Below, piece by piece: positions 30,141-41,578 of a DNA stretch of 64,000 nucleotides. Both the position numbers and the translations under genes were made by a program. The stretch is from Herbidospora galbida (lineage in GTDB: Bacteria > Actinomycetota > Actinomycetes > Streptosporangiales > Streptosporangiaceae): NCBI RefSeq assembly GCF_005233835.1, contig NZ_SZQA01000017.1:1-64000 (forward strand), read 5' to 3'. The notes below the pieces were generated by a model that saw only the letters and a program-made list of their open reading frames with translations, was not told where the DNA came from and searched no databases. Numbering within the stretch: the stretch's first letter is position 1; each line of letters opens with the position of its first letter.

Positions 30141-30240
30141 CGCGTCCGGCCGGGGGAGTGGGGTAATTGCCTGGCTTATCCGGCGACACCGGTATAGGTT
30201 CTTAGCCGGTTACATCGTTACGGGAAAGCAGGAGACGTCC

Positions 30241-30603
30241 ATGGCCATCGCCACCCTCCATTCGTTCGTGTACGACTGCCCCGACCCCAAGGCCCTCGCC
30301 GACTTCTATGCGGAACTCCTCGGCTGGGAGATCGTGAAGGACGACACCGACTGGGTCACCATCGGTGACGGTGGCCCGGTGCACCTGGCGTTCCAGCACG
30401 CCCCCGACTACGTCCCCCCGGTCTGGCCGCAGGTCGACCACCCGCAGCAGGCCCACCTCGACGTCGTCGTCGACGACCTGGTCGAGGCCGGGAAGAAGGT
30501 CGTCGCCCTGGGGGCGGTCAAGCACCACCACCAGCCGGGGAACGAGGAGGGCTTCGTCGTCTACCTCGACCCGGCCGGCCACCTCTTCTGCCTCTGCGAT
30601 TGA
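30241..30603 (+). CDS. VOC (glyoxalase/dioxygenase-fold) family protein
   Basis: A 120-residue protein of two short beta-alpha-beta modules ('LADFYAELLGWEI' and 'AHLDVVVDDLVEA', 'VYLDPAGHLFCLC') typical of single-domain VOC proteins annotated as glyoxalase/bleomycin-resistance-like. ATG 30241 follows GCAGGAG. The precise substrate is unknown; such proteins bind a metal or sequester small molecules. It is the first gene of a small unit with the ArsR regulator, whose operator-like dyad fills the gap after its stop. Confidence 0.87.
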   Translation: MAIATLHSFVYDCPDPKALADFYAELLGWEIVKDDTDWVTIGDGGPVHLAFQHAPDYVPPVWPQVDHPQQAHLDVVVDDLVEAGKKVVALGAVKHHHQPGNEEGFVVYLDPAGHLFCLCD

Positions 30604-30635
30604 CGTCTTATATTCCCGAAGGGGAATATAAGACG
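30604..30635 (+). promoter_or_regulatory. Perfect 14-4-14 palindrome filling the VOC-arsR gap
   Basis: CGTCTTATATTCCC (30604-30617), loop GAAG, then the exact complement (30622-30635). It starts on the base after the VOC stop and ends on the base before the ArsR GTG. The core is AT-rich in a GC-rich region, as in ArsR/SmtB operators. The only ribosome-binding-like string (GAAGGGGA) lies in the loop and right arm, so the same element could also act as an RNA hairpin that hides the start of the regulator. No T-tract follows, so a terminator is unlikely. Confidence 0.7.
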
Positions 30636-30938
30636 GTGGACGTGTTCGCCGTACTCGCCGAGCCGGCCCGCCGCCGCATACTCGACCGGCTGCGCCGGTC
30701 GGAGAGCAGCGTCGGGGATCTCGTGCGGGAGCTGTCGATGGGCCAGCCCGCCGTCTCCAAGCATCTCAAGGTGCTCCGGGAGGCCGGGCTGGTCTCGTCG
30801 CGTACGGCCGCGCAGCAGCGCATCTACCGCGTCGAGCCGCGTCCGCTGGCGGCCCTGGACGAATGGCTGGCGCCCTACCGCCGCCTCTGGGACGACCGCC
30901 TCGACGCCCTCGAAGCCCACCTCGACAGCCAGGAGTAG
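30636..30938 (+). CDS. ArsR-family winged-helix transcriptional regulator
   Basis: A 100-residue protein from GTG 30636 (GTG 30642 and an in-frame TTG at 30600 are alternatives). 'VFAVLAEPARRRILDRLRRSESSVGDLVRELSMGQPAVSKHLKVLREAGLVSSRTAAQQRIYRV' is the full ArsR winged helix. No metal-site cysteines are present, so it likely belongs to the non-metal-sensing group that controls a SRPBCC partner. The perfect dyad just before it is a probable autoregulatory site. It is followed 3 bp later by the SRPBCC gene. Confidence 0.92.
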   Translation: MDVFAVLAEPARRRILDRLRRSESSVGDLVRELSMGQPAVSKHLKVLREAGLVSSRTAAQQRIYRVEPRPLAALDEWLAPYRRLWDDRLDALEAHLDSQE

Positions 30939-30941
30939 GCC

Positions 30942-31433
30942 ATGGAACTCGCCGACGTCACCGCCGGCCCAGCAGACGACGGCCGCTGGACGCTCGTCTT
31001 CACCCGCGACCTCCGCCACCCGCCCGAGAAGGTCTGGGCCGCGCTGACCGAACCCGGCCGGCTCAGAGAGTGGGCCCCGTTCGAGTCCGACCGCGATCTC
31101 GGCACGCCCGGCGACGCCACCCTGGTCATGGACGGCGCCGGCACCGAGGAGACCATCCTCAGGGCCGACCGCCCCCACCTGCTCGAATACACGTGGGGCG
31201 GCGACCTTCTCCGCTGGGAACTCGAACCCACGGAGTCGGGCACCCGCCTGCGTCTCTCCCACACCATGCCGGGCCCGGAATGGGCGGCCCGCAACGCGGC
31301 CGGCTGGCACGTCTGCCTCGACACCGCCGACCTCCTCCTCGCCGGCACCCCGCAGGGCCGCGTGGTGGGCGACGACGCCCGCGACCACGGCTGGCAGGAC
31401 CTCCGCGACGCCTACGAGACCAAGCTGTCCTGA
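30942..31433 (+). CDS. SRPBCC (AHSA1-like) family protein
   Basis: A 163-residue protein of the START/Bet v1 fold: 'FTRDLRHPPEKVWAALTEPGRLREWAPFESDRDLG' and the C-terminal helix with 'GWHVCLDTADLLLAG'. ArsR plus SRPBCC gene pairs are common in actinomycetes; the SRPBCC protein is thought to bind a hydrophobic ligand, with the ArsR partner regulating it. Here the pair forms a unit with the VOC gene in front. The ligand is unknown. Confidence 0.9.
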   Translation: MELADVTAGPADDGRWTLVFTRDLRHPPEKVWAALTEPGRLREWAPFESDRDLGTPGDATLVMDGAGTEETILRADRPHLLEYTWGGDLLRWELEPTESGTRLRLSHTMPGPEWAARNAAGWHVCLDTADLLLAGTPQGRVVGDDARDHGWQDLRDAYETKLS

Positions 31434-31580
31434 CCCGAGGCCGGTCGGCAGATGGGGGCATCCGGCAGGGCGCCGGTCGTCTGCGGGTGAGCCCTTCTCA
31501 CGCACCGCCAGGTACAAGAGGCCTGCGAAGATCCAGCTCCTACGTCCCGGCGGGTGAACCGCGGGGCCCATCTGCCCGGA

Positions 31581-32006
31581 TCAGCCGACCTCCTCCGGGT
31601 GGAAGCACAACTCCACGTTCTTCTCCGCCGCGAACAGCTCCAAGGCCCCGACCGCGTCGTCCACCTCCCGCCCGAACCTCCTCCGGGCCAGGTCGACGAG
31701 GGTCGCCGTATCGAAGAGCCGCAGGATCTCCGTCGCCAGGATCACGGTCGGCGGCTCCGGGCCTTCGGTCTCGGTCGCGATCTCGACCGGGTCGTCGACC
31801 GTGAAGCCGCCGTGCGTGAGGTGCCACAGCGGGCTCGACCAGCCCGTCTGGTCGGCGACCAGGTCGCCGTAGGCGATGGCCAGGTCGGCGACCTCATAAC
31901 CCGCCGGGACCACCGCCGTGGACACGGGAGGCGTCTGGCTCACGGCCTCGGCGTGGGCCCGGATGGCCGCGCACAGACGGTCGGCGGCCTCCAGGATCTC
32001 GCTCAC
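31581..32006 (-). CDS. Unknown 141-residue protein coupled to parC
   Basis: GTG 32006 overlaps the parC stop (GTGA), so the two are translationally coupled. The sequence is soluble and mixed: '[18 protein letters not shown]' N-terminal helix, then a strand-rich middle ([22 protein letters not shown]) and a C-terminal '[38 protein letters not shown]'. I see no named domain. Coupling with a topoisomerase subunit suggests a role linked to ParC expression or function, but that is inference. The 140 bp downstream to the convergent SRPBCC gene hold no clear element. Confidence 0.75.
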   Translation of the reverse strand: MSEILEAADRLCAAIRAHAEAVSQTPPVSTAVVPAGYEVADLAIAYGDLVADQTGWSSPLWHLTHGGFTVDDPVEIATETEGPEPPTVILATEILRLFDTATLVDLARRRFGREVDDAVGALELFAAEKNVELCFHPEEVG

Positions 32007-34444
32007 AAGGCTCCGCCGATCGCCGAGACCGTGTGGGTCAGCCGCACCCCGGAGCCGTCGCGCCGGCCGATCTCGTCGGGCAGGGGCACCGGCTTGCCGA
32101 CCGACGACACCGCCTTCGCCGGCCCCGGGCCGGCCCAGGCCAGCAGCAGCACGTCTTCGCCCTTGAGGAAGCGCTGGGCGCGGACGCCGCCCGTCGCGCG
32201 GCCCTTGGCGGGGAACTCGGCGTAGTCGGAGATCTTGCCGCCGCCGATCTGGGTGCCGGGCAGGGCGGTGGACGAACCGGCGATGGTCACCACGCGGGAC
32301 TCGCGCGACGGGTCGATCGCGCCGAACCAGATGACCTTCGCGCCCGGTTCGACCCGGATGCCGGCCATGCCGCCCGCCGGGCGGCCTTGGGGGCGGACGT
32401 TGGTGGCGGAGTAGCGCAGGAGCTGGGCGTCGGAGGTGATGAAGACCAGGTCGTGGTCTTCGGAGGTGAGTTCGACGGCGCCCACCACCGTGTCGCCGTC
32501 GCGGAGGCCGATGACCTCGAACTCGTCGCGGTTGGCCGGGTAGTCGGGGACCACCCGCTTCACGACGCCCTGTTCGGTGCCGATGGCCAGGCCGGGGCCG
32601 TCGGGGTCGAGGGAGCCGAGGCCCACGACGGTCTCGTCGGCGGCCAGCGAGACGTATTCGGCCACCGGGTGGCCGCCCGCCAGGGACGGCGGGTTGGCCG
32701 AGGCCGGCAGGGTCGGCAGGTCGACCACGCTCACCCGGATCATGCGGCCGAGCGAGGTCACCACCCCGACCTCGCCACGCACGGTCGAGCGCACGGCCGA
32801 CACGAGCACGTCGTGGACGGTGCGTTCGCCCGTGGCGGGCAGCGGGGAGGCGTCGGCCGTGCGGGCCAGCAGGCCGGTGGAGGAGAGCAGGACCAGGCAC
32901 GGGTCGTCGGCGACCTCCAGGGGCACCGGCGCGAGCGCGGCCACCCCACCCTCCAGCAGGAGCGTGCGCCGGGGGGTGCCGTAGGTCTTGGCGACCTGGG
33001 CCAGCTCGTCGGAGACGACCTTCCGGAGCTTCAGGTCGGAGGAGAGGATCTCGGTGAGCTCCGCGATCTCGCGGGTCAGCGTCGCCTTCTCCTTGTCGAG
33101 CTCCAGGTTGTCGTAGCGGGTCAGGCGGCGCAGCGGGGTGTCGAGGATGTAGTTGGCCTGGATCTCGCTCAGCGAGAAGCGCTCCATCAGGCCGCTCCGG
33201 GCCGCCGCCGAGTCGTCGGAGGTGCGGATGACCTGGATGACCTCGTCGATGTTCAGCAGGGCGATGATCAGGCCCTCGACCAGGTGCAGCCGCTCTTCGC
33301 GCTTGCGCCGGCGGTGGAGGGACCGGCGGCGGACGACGTCGATGCGGTGCTCGACGTACACGGAGAGGAGTTCGCGCAGGCCCAGGGTGCGCGGCTGGCC
33401 GTCGACGAGGGCCACGTTGTTGATGCCGAACGTCTCCTCCATCGGCGTCAGCCGGTAGAGCTCCTCGAGCACCGCCTCGGGGTTGAAGCCGTTCTTGATC
33501 TCGATGACCAGCTGGAGGCCCTTGTGCCGGTCGGTGAGGTCTTTGAGGTCGGCGATGCCGGTCAGCTTCTTGGACGTCACCAGTTCCTTGATCTTGGTGA
33601 CGACGCGCTCGGGGCCCACGTTGTAGGGGAGCGCGGTGATGACCAGGCCCTTGCGGCGCGGGGTGACGTTCTCGACCGTCGCGGTGGCCCGCATCTTGAA
33701 GGTGCCGCGGCCGGTCCGGTAGGCGTCGTGGATGCCCGACAGGCCGTTGATGTAGCCGCCCGTGGGCAGGTCGGGGCCCGGGATGAAGTTCATCAGGTCG
33801 TCGAGCGTCGCGTCGGGGTGCTTCAGCAGGTGCCGCGCGGCCGCCACGACCTCGACCAGGTTGTGGGGGGCCATGTTGGTCGCCATGCCGACGGCGATGC
33901 CCGTCGAGCCGTTGACCAGCAGGTTGGGGAAGGCCGAGCCCAGGACCGAGGGCTCGGTCTCCTGGCCGTCGTAGTTGGGCTTGAAGTCGACCGTGTCCTC
34001 GTCGATCGACTGCACCATCAGCATCGCCGCGTCGGACAGGCGGGCCTCGGTGTAGCGCATGGCGGCCGGCAGGTCGTCGGGCGAGCCGAAGTTGCCGTGG
34101 CCGTCGACCAGCGGCAGCCGCATCGAGAACGGCTGGGCCTGGCGGACCAGCGCGTCGTAGATCGCGCCGTCGCCGTGGGGGTGGAGCTTGCCCATGACCT
34201 CGCCGACGACGCGGGACGACTTCACGTGGCCCCGGTCGGGGCGCAGCCCCATCTCGTTCATCGAGTAGAGGATGCGGCGCTGCACGGGCTTGAGCCCGTC
34301 GCGGGCGTCGGGGAGCGCGCGCTGGTAGATGACGCTGTAGGCGTATTCCAGGAAGCTGGTGCGCATCTCCGCGGACACGTCGATGTCGACGATCCGCTCC
34401 TCGAAGTCCTCGTCGGGCGGGGGGCTGGTGGTTCGTCGGGCCAT
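32003..34444 (-). CDS. parC: DNA topoisomerase IV-type subunit A (GyrA/ParC family)
   Basis: About 813 residues from ATG 34444 (ATG 34453 or GTG 34468 also possible; 'MARR...DDFEERI' fits streptomycete ParC). Breakage-reunion domain with the catalytic Tyr131 in AMRYTEARL, the QRDR segment HGDGAIYD, and the C-terminal pinwheel with degenerate GyrA-box-like repeats ([21 protein letters not shown]). In E. coli GyrA numbering Ser83 is Gly here while Asp87 is kept. ParC with ParE decatenates chromosomes. parC is about 4 kb from parE and on the opposite strand, with the accessory genes between them. Confidence 0.92.
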   Translation of the reverse strand: MARRTTSPPPDEDFEERIVDIDVSAEMRTSFLEYAYSVIYQRALPDARDGLKPVQRRILYSMNEMGLRPDRGHVKSSRVVGEVMGKLHPHGDGAIYDALVRQAQPFSMRLPLVDGHGNFGSPDDLPAAMRYTEARLSDAAMLMVQSIDEDTVDFKPNYDGQETEPSVLGSAFPNLLVNGSTGIAVGMATNMAPHNLVEVVAAARHLLKHPDATLDDLMNFIPGPDLPTGGYINGLSGIHDAYRTGRGTFKMRATATVENVTPRRKGLVITALPYNVGPERVVTKIKELVTSKKLTGIADLKDLTDRHKGLQLVIEIKNGFNPEAVLEELYRLTPMEETFGINNVALVDGQPRTLGLRELLSVYVEHRIDVVRRRSLHRRRKREERLHLVEGLIIALLNIDEVIQVIRTSDDSAAARSGLMERFSLSEIQANYILDTPLRRLTRYDNLELDKEKATLTREIAELTEILSSDLKLRKVVSDELAQVAKTYGTPRRTLLLEGGVAALAPVPLEVADDPCLVLLSSTGLLARTADASPLPATGERTVHDVLVSAVRSTVRGEVGVVTSLGRMIRVSVVDLPTLPASANPPSLAGGHPVAEYVSLAADETVVGLGSLDPDGPGLAIGTEQGVVKRVVPDYPANRDEFEVIGLRDGDTVVGAVELTSEDHDLVFITSDAQLLRYSATNVRPQGRPAGGMAGIRVEPGAKVIWFGAIDPSRESRVVTIAGSSTALPGTQIGGGKISDYAEFPAKGRATGGVRAQRFLKGEDVLLLAWAGPGPAKAVSSVGKPVPLPDEIGRRDGSGVRLTHTVSAIGGAL

Positions 34445-34481
34445 GTCGAACATTTTGCCGGTCCGCACCGACGCTTGCGAC

Positions 34482-34967
34482 TCAGACCTTCGAGACTTCC
34501 GTCTTGTACAGGCGGAATCCCCTGGCCTCGTAGTTCCCGCGGGCCGCCGGGGAGTCGAGGGAGCAGGTGTGCACCCAGACTCTCTCGGCCGACGACCACG
34601 CCCGGGCGGTGCCGAAGTGCAGGAGGTGGCCGCCGAGACCCTTGCCGATCGCGAAGGGCATCAGCCCGAAATAGGCGATCTCAACGTCGGAACCCTGCGG
34701 TTCCAGGGCGATGTAGCCCGCCGGGGTGCCGCGGAGGTAGGCCACCCAGGTCTCCACGCCCAGGTCGAGCCAGGAGAGCCACTGTTCGTCGGTCCAGTCG
34801 CGGCGGTCGGTCCACTGCCAGCCGCCGCCCACGGCCGAGTAGAGGAAACGATGGAAATCGGCCGAGGGGATCTCGGCCCGGACGATGTCGACATCGTCGC
34901 GCGGGGGCCGGGCGGGGCGCAGATCGGAGGGGGCGGTCTGTTCCAGGTACCAGGTGGTGACGTCCAC
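34482..34967 (-). CDS. GNAT-family N-acetyltransferase
   Basis: A 161-residue protein with the acetyl-CoA-binding block '[25 protein letters not shown]' and the terminal '[18 protein letters not shown]' that closes GNAT proteins. The N-terminus ('[16 protein letters not shown]') matches the group often annotated as small-molecule acetyltransferases in actinomycetes. GTG start at 34967. It is divergent from the RecQ-like gene, with about 30 bp between starts, and ends just before parC's start region. Confidence 0.88.
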   Translation of the reverse strand: MDVTTWYLEQTAPSDLRPARPPRDDVDIVRAEIPSADFHRFLYSAVGGGWQWTDRRDWTDEQWLSWLDLGVETWVAYLRGTPAGYIALEPQGSDVEIAYFGLMPFAIGKGLGGHLLHFGTARAWSSAERVWVHTCSLDSPAARGNYEARGFRLYKTEVSKV

Positions 34968-34996
34968 ACCCGGAGATTACTGGTACTAAGGACACC

Positions 34997-37069
<2,073 letters not shown>

Positions 37070-37082
37070 GTATAGGGGAGGG

Positions 37083-38273
37083 GTGCTTCCCTCCCACCGC
37101 GTCGCGGACGCCCTCGTCACCGTCACCGCCGATCAGAACCCCGTCGCCGGGCAGGACGTTCTCGTCAGGCAGACCGATCACGAGTTCCTGTTCGGCTGCA
37201 CCGGCTTCGACCGCGACATCCCCTTGGCCGACCAGTGGTTCGAGCTGTTCAACTTCGCCACGCTGCCCTTCTACTGGGGGCAGTTCGAGGGCGAGATGGG
37301 CAGGCCGCAGACCGAGAAGCTGATGGAGATGGCGTGGTTCTTCAAAGACCGGGGGGTGCCGGTGAAGGGCCACCCGCTGGCCTGGCACACCCTCGCCCCC
37401 GACTGGCTGCTCGACCTGAACAACGGCGAGATCGCCGCCGCCCAGGTCGCCCGCATCACCCGTGAGGTCACCGACTTCTCCGGCGTGATCGACATGTGGG
37501 ACGTGATCAACGAGGTCGTCATCATGCCGATCTTCGACAAGTACGACAACGGCATCACTCACCTGTGCCGCGACATCGGCCGCATCCCCATGATCCGGAT
37601 GGTGTTCGACGCCGCCCGCCACGCCAATCCCTCCGCGACCCTGCTCCTCAACGACTTCGACATGTCGGCCGCCTACGAGTGCCTCATCGAGGGCGTGCTC
37701 GAAGCGGGCGTCCGCATCGACGCGCTCGGCCTGCAGAGCCACATGCACCAGGGCTACTGGGGCGAGGAGCGCACCCTGGAGACCCTCGACCGCTTCTCCC
37801 GGTACGGCCTGCCGATCCACTTCACCGAGACGACCATCGTGTCGGGGCACCTGATGCCGCCCGAGATCGTCGACCTGAACGACTACCAGATCGACGAGTG
37901 GCCCTCCACGCCCGAGGGGGAGGAGCGCCAGGCCGACGAGATCGTCCGCCACTACCGCACCCTGGTCGGCCACCCCGCCGTCCGGGCGATCACCTACTGG
38001 GGCATCCAGGACGGCGAATGGCTGGGAGCTCCGGGCGGTTTCGTCCGGGCCGACGGCACCCCCAAGCCCTCCTACCACGCCCTGCGGAACCTGGTCAGGG
38101 GCGAGTGGTGGCTGCCCGAGACGACCGTCCGCACCGACGAGGAGGGCCGGCTCCCGCTGCGGGGCTTCAAGGGGACGTACACGATCGAACACCAGGGCCG
38201 GACGGGCACGGTGAACCTCGGAAACGGTAGTACTCCGGGCGGATCCGCGATCGTCTGCGAACTCGTACCATGA
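37083..38273 (+). CDS. Glycoside hydrolase family 10 (endo-1,4-beta-xylanase-like), no signal peptide
   Basis: A 396-residue TIM-barrel protein with GH10 hallmarks: 'FKDRGVPVKGHPLAWHTLAPDW', acid/base Glu144 in MWDVINEVV, 'LLLNDFDM', 'IDALGLQSHMH' and nucleophile Glu249 in IHFTETTI. The N-terminal 40 residues form a small beta domain and the last 60 another ('GFKGTYTIEHQG'), possibly carbohydrate-related. There is no secretion signal or Tat motif, so it probably acts inside the cell, perhaps on imported oligosaccharides or glycoconjugates. GTG 37083 follows AGGGGAGG. It ends 4 bp before the sensor kinase gene. Confidence 0.88.
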   Translation: MLPSHRVADALVTVTADQNPVAGQDVLVRQTDHEFLFGCTGFDRDIPLADQWFELFNFATLPFYWGQFEGEMGRPQTEKLMEMAWFFKDRGVPVKGHPLAWHTLAPDWLLDLNNGEIAAAQVARITREVTDFSGVIDMWDVINEVVIMPIFDKYDNGITHLCRDIGRIPMIRMVFDAARHANPSATLLLNDFDMSAAYECLIEGVLEAGVRIDALGLQSHMHQGYWGEERTLETLDRFSRYGLPIHFTETTIVSGHLMPPEIVDLNDYQIDEWPSTPEGEERQADEIVRHYRTLVGHPAVRAITYWGIQDGEWLGAPGGFVRADGTPKPSYHALRNLVRGEWWLPETTVRTDEEGRLPLRGFKGTYTIEHQGRTGTVNLGNGSTPGGSAIVCELVP

Positions 38274-38277
38274 CGGC

Positions 38278-39348
38278 GTGTGGAACGAGCCGCGTCCTCT
38301 TCCGCCTCCCCCCACGCGGGTCTGGCGTGACCTTGCGCTGATCGGCCTGCTGGCCCCGGCCGTGGTGCTCGAAGGGGTGCTGCGGCCGGAACTGCCCCGG
38401 CCGGTGGTGGCGCTGACGCTCGCGCTGGTGCCGGCGCTGTGGTGGCGGCGGGCCCATCCGCTGCTCGTGGTCGTGCTCGCCTTCGGCGGCACCCTCGTGG
38501 CCGACCTGCTGATGGGCCGCCCCGACGACACCTACACGGCGGCGTTCCTGCTGATCCTGCCCTACACGCTGGGCCGGTGGGGGTCGGGGCGGGAGATCCT
38601 GGCGGGCGCCGCGCTCATGGCGGGCAACGTCGTCCTGTCGGTCCAGGCGCCCGGCGACCTGGTCGGCGCCCTCGCCGTCGTCTCGATCGCGCTGCTGGCC
38701 GGGATCGCCGTCCGGTTCCGGGTCCGGGTCCAGCAGCGCGACCGCGAGCAGGTGAAGCTGCTCGAACGCGAACGCCTGGCCCGCGACCTGCACGACACCG
38801 TCGCCCACCACGTGTCGGCGATGGCGATCCGGGCCCAGGCGGGGCTGGCCCGCGCGGAGAAGGACCCCGGCGCGGCCGTGGAGGCGCTGAAGGTCATCGA
38901 GGCCGAGGCGTCGCGGGCGCTGGCCGAGATGCGGACGATGGTCCGGGTGCTGCGCCACCCCGCCGACCTCGATCCGGCCCGCGGCGTCGCCGATCTGCCG
39001 GAGCTCCAGAAGGGCTCCGGCGTCCCGGTCGACGTCGAGGTGGCCGGCGACCTCGGCAGCCTCCCGCCCCCGACCGACGCGGCGATCTTCCGGCTGGCCC
39101 AGGAGTCGGTCACCAACGCCCGGCGGCACGCCCGCCACGCCACCCGCATCCACGTGCTCGTCGCGGCCGACGGAGACCGGGTCAGGCTACGGGTCACCGA
39201 CGACGGGGAGGCCCCCGTGCCGGGCGCGACGGGTTATGGTCTCCTCGGCATGGCCGAACGGGCCACCCTCCTCGGCGGCACCTGCGAGGCGGGCCCCGCC
39301 CCCGGCCGTGGCTGGACCGTCACCGCCGTGCTCCCGAGGACCGCATGA
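38278..39348 (+). CDS. NarL-type sensor histidine kinase
   Basis: A 356-residue membrane kinase: five or six hydrophobic helices in the first 145 residues, then HisKA_3 with the phospho-accepting His in 'RERLARDLHDTVAHHVSAMAI' and a HATPase_c domain ('FRLAQESVTNARRHARHA', 'LRVTDDGEAP', 'GYGLLGMAERATLLGG'). There is no separate extracytoplasmic sensor domain, so the signal is probably sensed in the membrane. It starts with GTG 38278 and is coupled by ATGA to the response regulator. Confidence 0.93.
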   Translation: MWNEPRPLPPPPTRVWRDLALIGLLAPAVVLEGVLRPELPRPVVALTLALVPALWWRRAHPLLVVVLAFGGTLVADLLMGRPDDTYTAAFLLILPYTLGRWGSGREILAGAALMAGNVVLSVQAPGDLVGALAVVSIALLAGIAVRFRVRVQQRDREQVKLLERERLARDLHDTVAHHVSAMAIRAQAGLARAEKDPGAAVEALKVIEAEASRALAEMRTMVRVLRHPADLDPARGVADLPELQKGSGVPVDVEVAGDLGSLPPPTDAAIFRLAQESVTNARRHARHATRIHVLVAADGDRVRLRVTDDGEAPVPGATGYGLLGMAERATLLGGTCEAGPAPGRGWTVTAVLPRTA

Positions 39349-39980
39349 CCATTCGCGTGATCGTGGCCGACGACCAGGAGATCGTCCGGACCGGCCTGGT
39401 GATGATCCTGGAGACCCAGGACGACATCGAGGTCGTCGGCCAGGCCGCCGACGGCCGCCGCGCGGTCGAGCTGGCCCGCAGGCTCAAACCCGACGTGTGC
39501 CTGCTCGACATCCGGATGCCCGGGATGAACGGCATCGAGGCCACCCGCGAGCTCTCAAGCGAGGTCGCCGTGGTCGTCATCACCACCTTCGACCTCGACG
39601 AGTACGTCTACGCCGCGCTGCGCGCGGGCGCCCGGGGCTTCCTGCTGAAAGACGCCGGGTCGGCGCTGCTCGCGCAGGCGGTCAGGGCCGCCGCGAACGG
39701 AGACGCCCTGATCGCGCCGAACGTCACCGCCCGCCTGCTGCGCGCCTTCGCCGGCACGGCCGACCCGGTCCAGCCGTTCGAGCCGCTGACCGACCGGGAG
39801 GAGCAGATCATCACCACCGTCGCCCGGGGGCGCACCAACCACGAGATCGCCGACGAACTCCACATCTCGGTCAGCACGGTGAAGTCCCACGTCGCCAGCC
39901 TCATGGCCAAGCTCGGCGCCCGGAACCGGGTCGAGATCGCGATGTGGGCCTACGAGACGGGCCGGATCAGGAACGCCTGA
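39345..39980 (+). CDS. NarL/LuxR-family response regulator
   Basis: A 211-residue regulator: receiver with phospho-acceptor Asp in 'KPDVCLLDIRMPGMNG' (about residue 53) and conserved Lys in FLLKDAG, then a LuxR-type HTH (LTDREEQIITTVARGRTNHEIADELHISVSTVKSHVASLMAKLGARNRVEIAMWA). It pairs with the upstream kinase through an ATGA overlap. Target genes are unknown; the neighbouring GH10 gene and DUF2306 gene are candidates by position. It overlaps the convergent DUF2306 gene by 14 bp. Confidence 0.95.
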   Translation: MTIRVIVADDQEIVRTGLVMILETQDDIEVVGQAADGRRAVELARRLKPDVCLLDIRMPGMNGIEATRELSSEVAVVVITTFDLDEYVYAALRAGARGFLLKDAGSALLAQAVRAAANGDALIAPNVTARLLRAFAGTADPVQPFEPLTDREEQIITTVARGRTNHEIADELHISVSTVKSHVASLMAKLGARNRVEIAMWAYETGRIRNA

Positions 39981-40590
39981 TGGCCCATTCGGCCACCGCG
40001 GCGTTGATCGCCCATCCGGCGGCCATCGCGGCGAACCGCCCGGCGTCGTCGGGGGTGACCCCGGCGACGGCGAACGGCACATGGGTGAACGCCTGGGTGC
40101 CGGCGCCCATGGCCAGCGCGTAGGCGCGGATCATCCAGGCCCGGTGGGTGGTGAAGTCTCTGCGCCGGACCGCCAGGACGGCGTACACGACGGCGAAGGC
40201 CATCACCCCGCCGACGCCCACCCGCATGATCGTCATCGGCAGGCCGTCGTCGCTCTCCGGCATGTCGTACCAGAGGGCCATCCAGATCCCGCTGAGGGCC
40301 ACGGTGAGCCCGGCCACCGCCAGCACCCGCCCGGCCCGCCGGTGCCAGGAGCCGCGCCGCAGTGCCGGGACGAACTGGAACGCCCCCACCAGCGCGTAGA
40401 CCACCGCGCCGACGATGTGCGCCACGACGGGCAGCGGCATGTCGAAGAAGCGGAGGTTGTCGGGCGTGACGGGACCGCCGGAAGAGAGTTCACCGAGCCG
40501 GACGCCACCGCCCAGGGTCGGGATCAGGCCGAGGAGGACGAGCCCGGCGGGCAGCAGCCACGGGCGCCTGCGGGAAGCGACGAGGGTCAT
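39967..40590 (-). CDS. DUF2306 membrane protein
   Basis: A 207-residue polytopic protein with about six helices. 'FFDMPLPVVAHIVGAVVYALVGAFQFVPALRR', 'HRRAGRVLAVAGLTVALSGIWMALWY' and 'RRRDFTTHRAWMIRAYALAMGAGTQAFTHVPF' are the DUF2306 pattern, with conserved His residues in helices like those that bind heme in some membrane oxidoreductases. Function is unknown. Its 3' end overlaps the convergent response regulator gene by 14 bp. Confidence 0.9.
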   Translation of the reverse strand: MTLVASRRRPWLLPAGLVLLGLIPTLGGGVRLGELSSGGPVTPDNLRFFDMPLPVVAHIVGAVVYALVGAFQFVPALRRGSWHRRAGRVLAVAGLTVALSGIWMALWYDMPESDDGLPMTIMRVGVGGVMAFAVVYAVLAVRRRDFTTHRAWMIRAYALAMGAGTQAFTHVPFAVAGVTPDDAGRFAAMAAGWAINAAVAEWAIRRS

Positions 40591-40684
40591 GCCTCAGATC
40601 GTCGCGAGCCGGGCCACCCGTTCACATCGCGCCAACGGCTCCGGCCTGATCGTTCCAAAAGCCGGTGACCGGGCGTACTTTCGG

Positions 40685-41578
40685 CTAGAGGCGGGGCCGG
40701 GCGCCCAGGTTGGCCAGGCACTTGGCGGCCAGCGCGTTGCCCGCCGACAGGGCGTCGGCCGGCTGCTTGCCGTCGAGCCAGCTCGGCAGGAACCCGGCGG
40801 CGAACGCGTCGCCCGCGCCGGTGCCGTCGACGACCCGCTCGACCTGCTCGGCCGGGACCTTGACGGCCTCGGACCGGTTGTTGCTGTACCAGAGCGCGCC
40901 GTCGGCGTTGCACTTGATCACGACCTGCGGGAACCAGGCGGTCAGCACCTTGGCCGCCGCCTCGGGCTCGTCGCGGCCGGTCAGCACCTTGGCCTGGTCG
41001 GCGTTGGCGAACAGCAGCTTCGCGCCGTGGGTCCATTCGAGGAAGGGCTCGGCGCCGGTGCGCTCGACCGGCGCGGAGGAGGCGCAGTCGACCGAGATCG
41101 ACATGCCCGCCCGGCGGGCCAGGTCGAGGGCGGCCAGACCGGCGTCGCGGGAGCCCTCGCAGATCAGCGTGTAACCCGACATGTGCAGGTGGCTGCCCTG
41201 CGTGAACAGGTCGCGGGGCAGGTCTTCGGGCGACAGCGCGGCGTTGGCGCCGGGGTCGGAGAGCATCGTGCGCTCACCCTTGTGGGTGACCAGGACGACA
41301 CAGGTGCCGGTGGGGCGCTCGGGATCCATGACGAGCCGGGCGTCGACGCCGTAGCCCATCAGCTCCATGTCGCGGTTGCGGCCGGTGATGTCGGCGCCGC
41401 GACGCCCGATGAAGGCGACCTCGGAACCCTCGACGGCGAGCCATGAGGCGATGTTGGCCCCGGAGCCGCCACCGTGCATGGTCACCACGGCCGGAGTGTC
41501 GCTTGCCCGGGCGAGCGGATACCTGGCGCGGGCGACCGCGTCGGTCATGAGATCGCCCACCACGACGACCCGCGTCAT
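40685..41578 (-). CDS. PfkB-family carbohydrate/nucleoside kinase
   Basis: A 297-residue ribokinase-type kinase: N-terminal 'VVVVGDLMTDAVAR' and 'HGGGSGANIASWLA' (substrate-binding GG and N), and the ATP/anion-hole signature DGTGAGDAFAAGF with catalytic Asp257. It phosphorylates a sugar or nucleoside using ATP; the substrate cannot be told from sequence. Length is typical. It starts with ATG 41578 preceded by AAGGGTGG and is divergent from the Pat-like acetyltransferase gene. Confidence 0.93.
   Translation of the reverse strand: MTRVVVVGDLMTDAVARARYPLARASDTPAVVTMHGGGSGANIASWLAVEGSEVAFIGRRGADITGRNRDMELMGYGVDARLVMDPERPTGTCVVLVTHKGERTMLSDPGANAALSPEDLPRDLFTQGSHLHMSGYTLICEGSRDAGLAALDLARRAGMSISVDCASSAPVERTGAEPFLEWTHGAKLLFANADQAKVLTGRDEPEAAAKVLTAWFPQVVIKCNADGALWYSNNRSEAVKVPAEQVERVVDGTGAGDAFAAGFLPSWLDGKQPADALSAGNALAAKCLANLGARPRL

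Noticed and set aside
32033-34960. A 975-residue plus-strand frame opposite parC
   Set aside because: It is the complement of the topoisomerase gene and gives a repetitive Ala/Gly/Asp/Val product with no domain.
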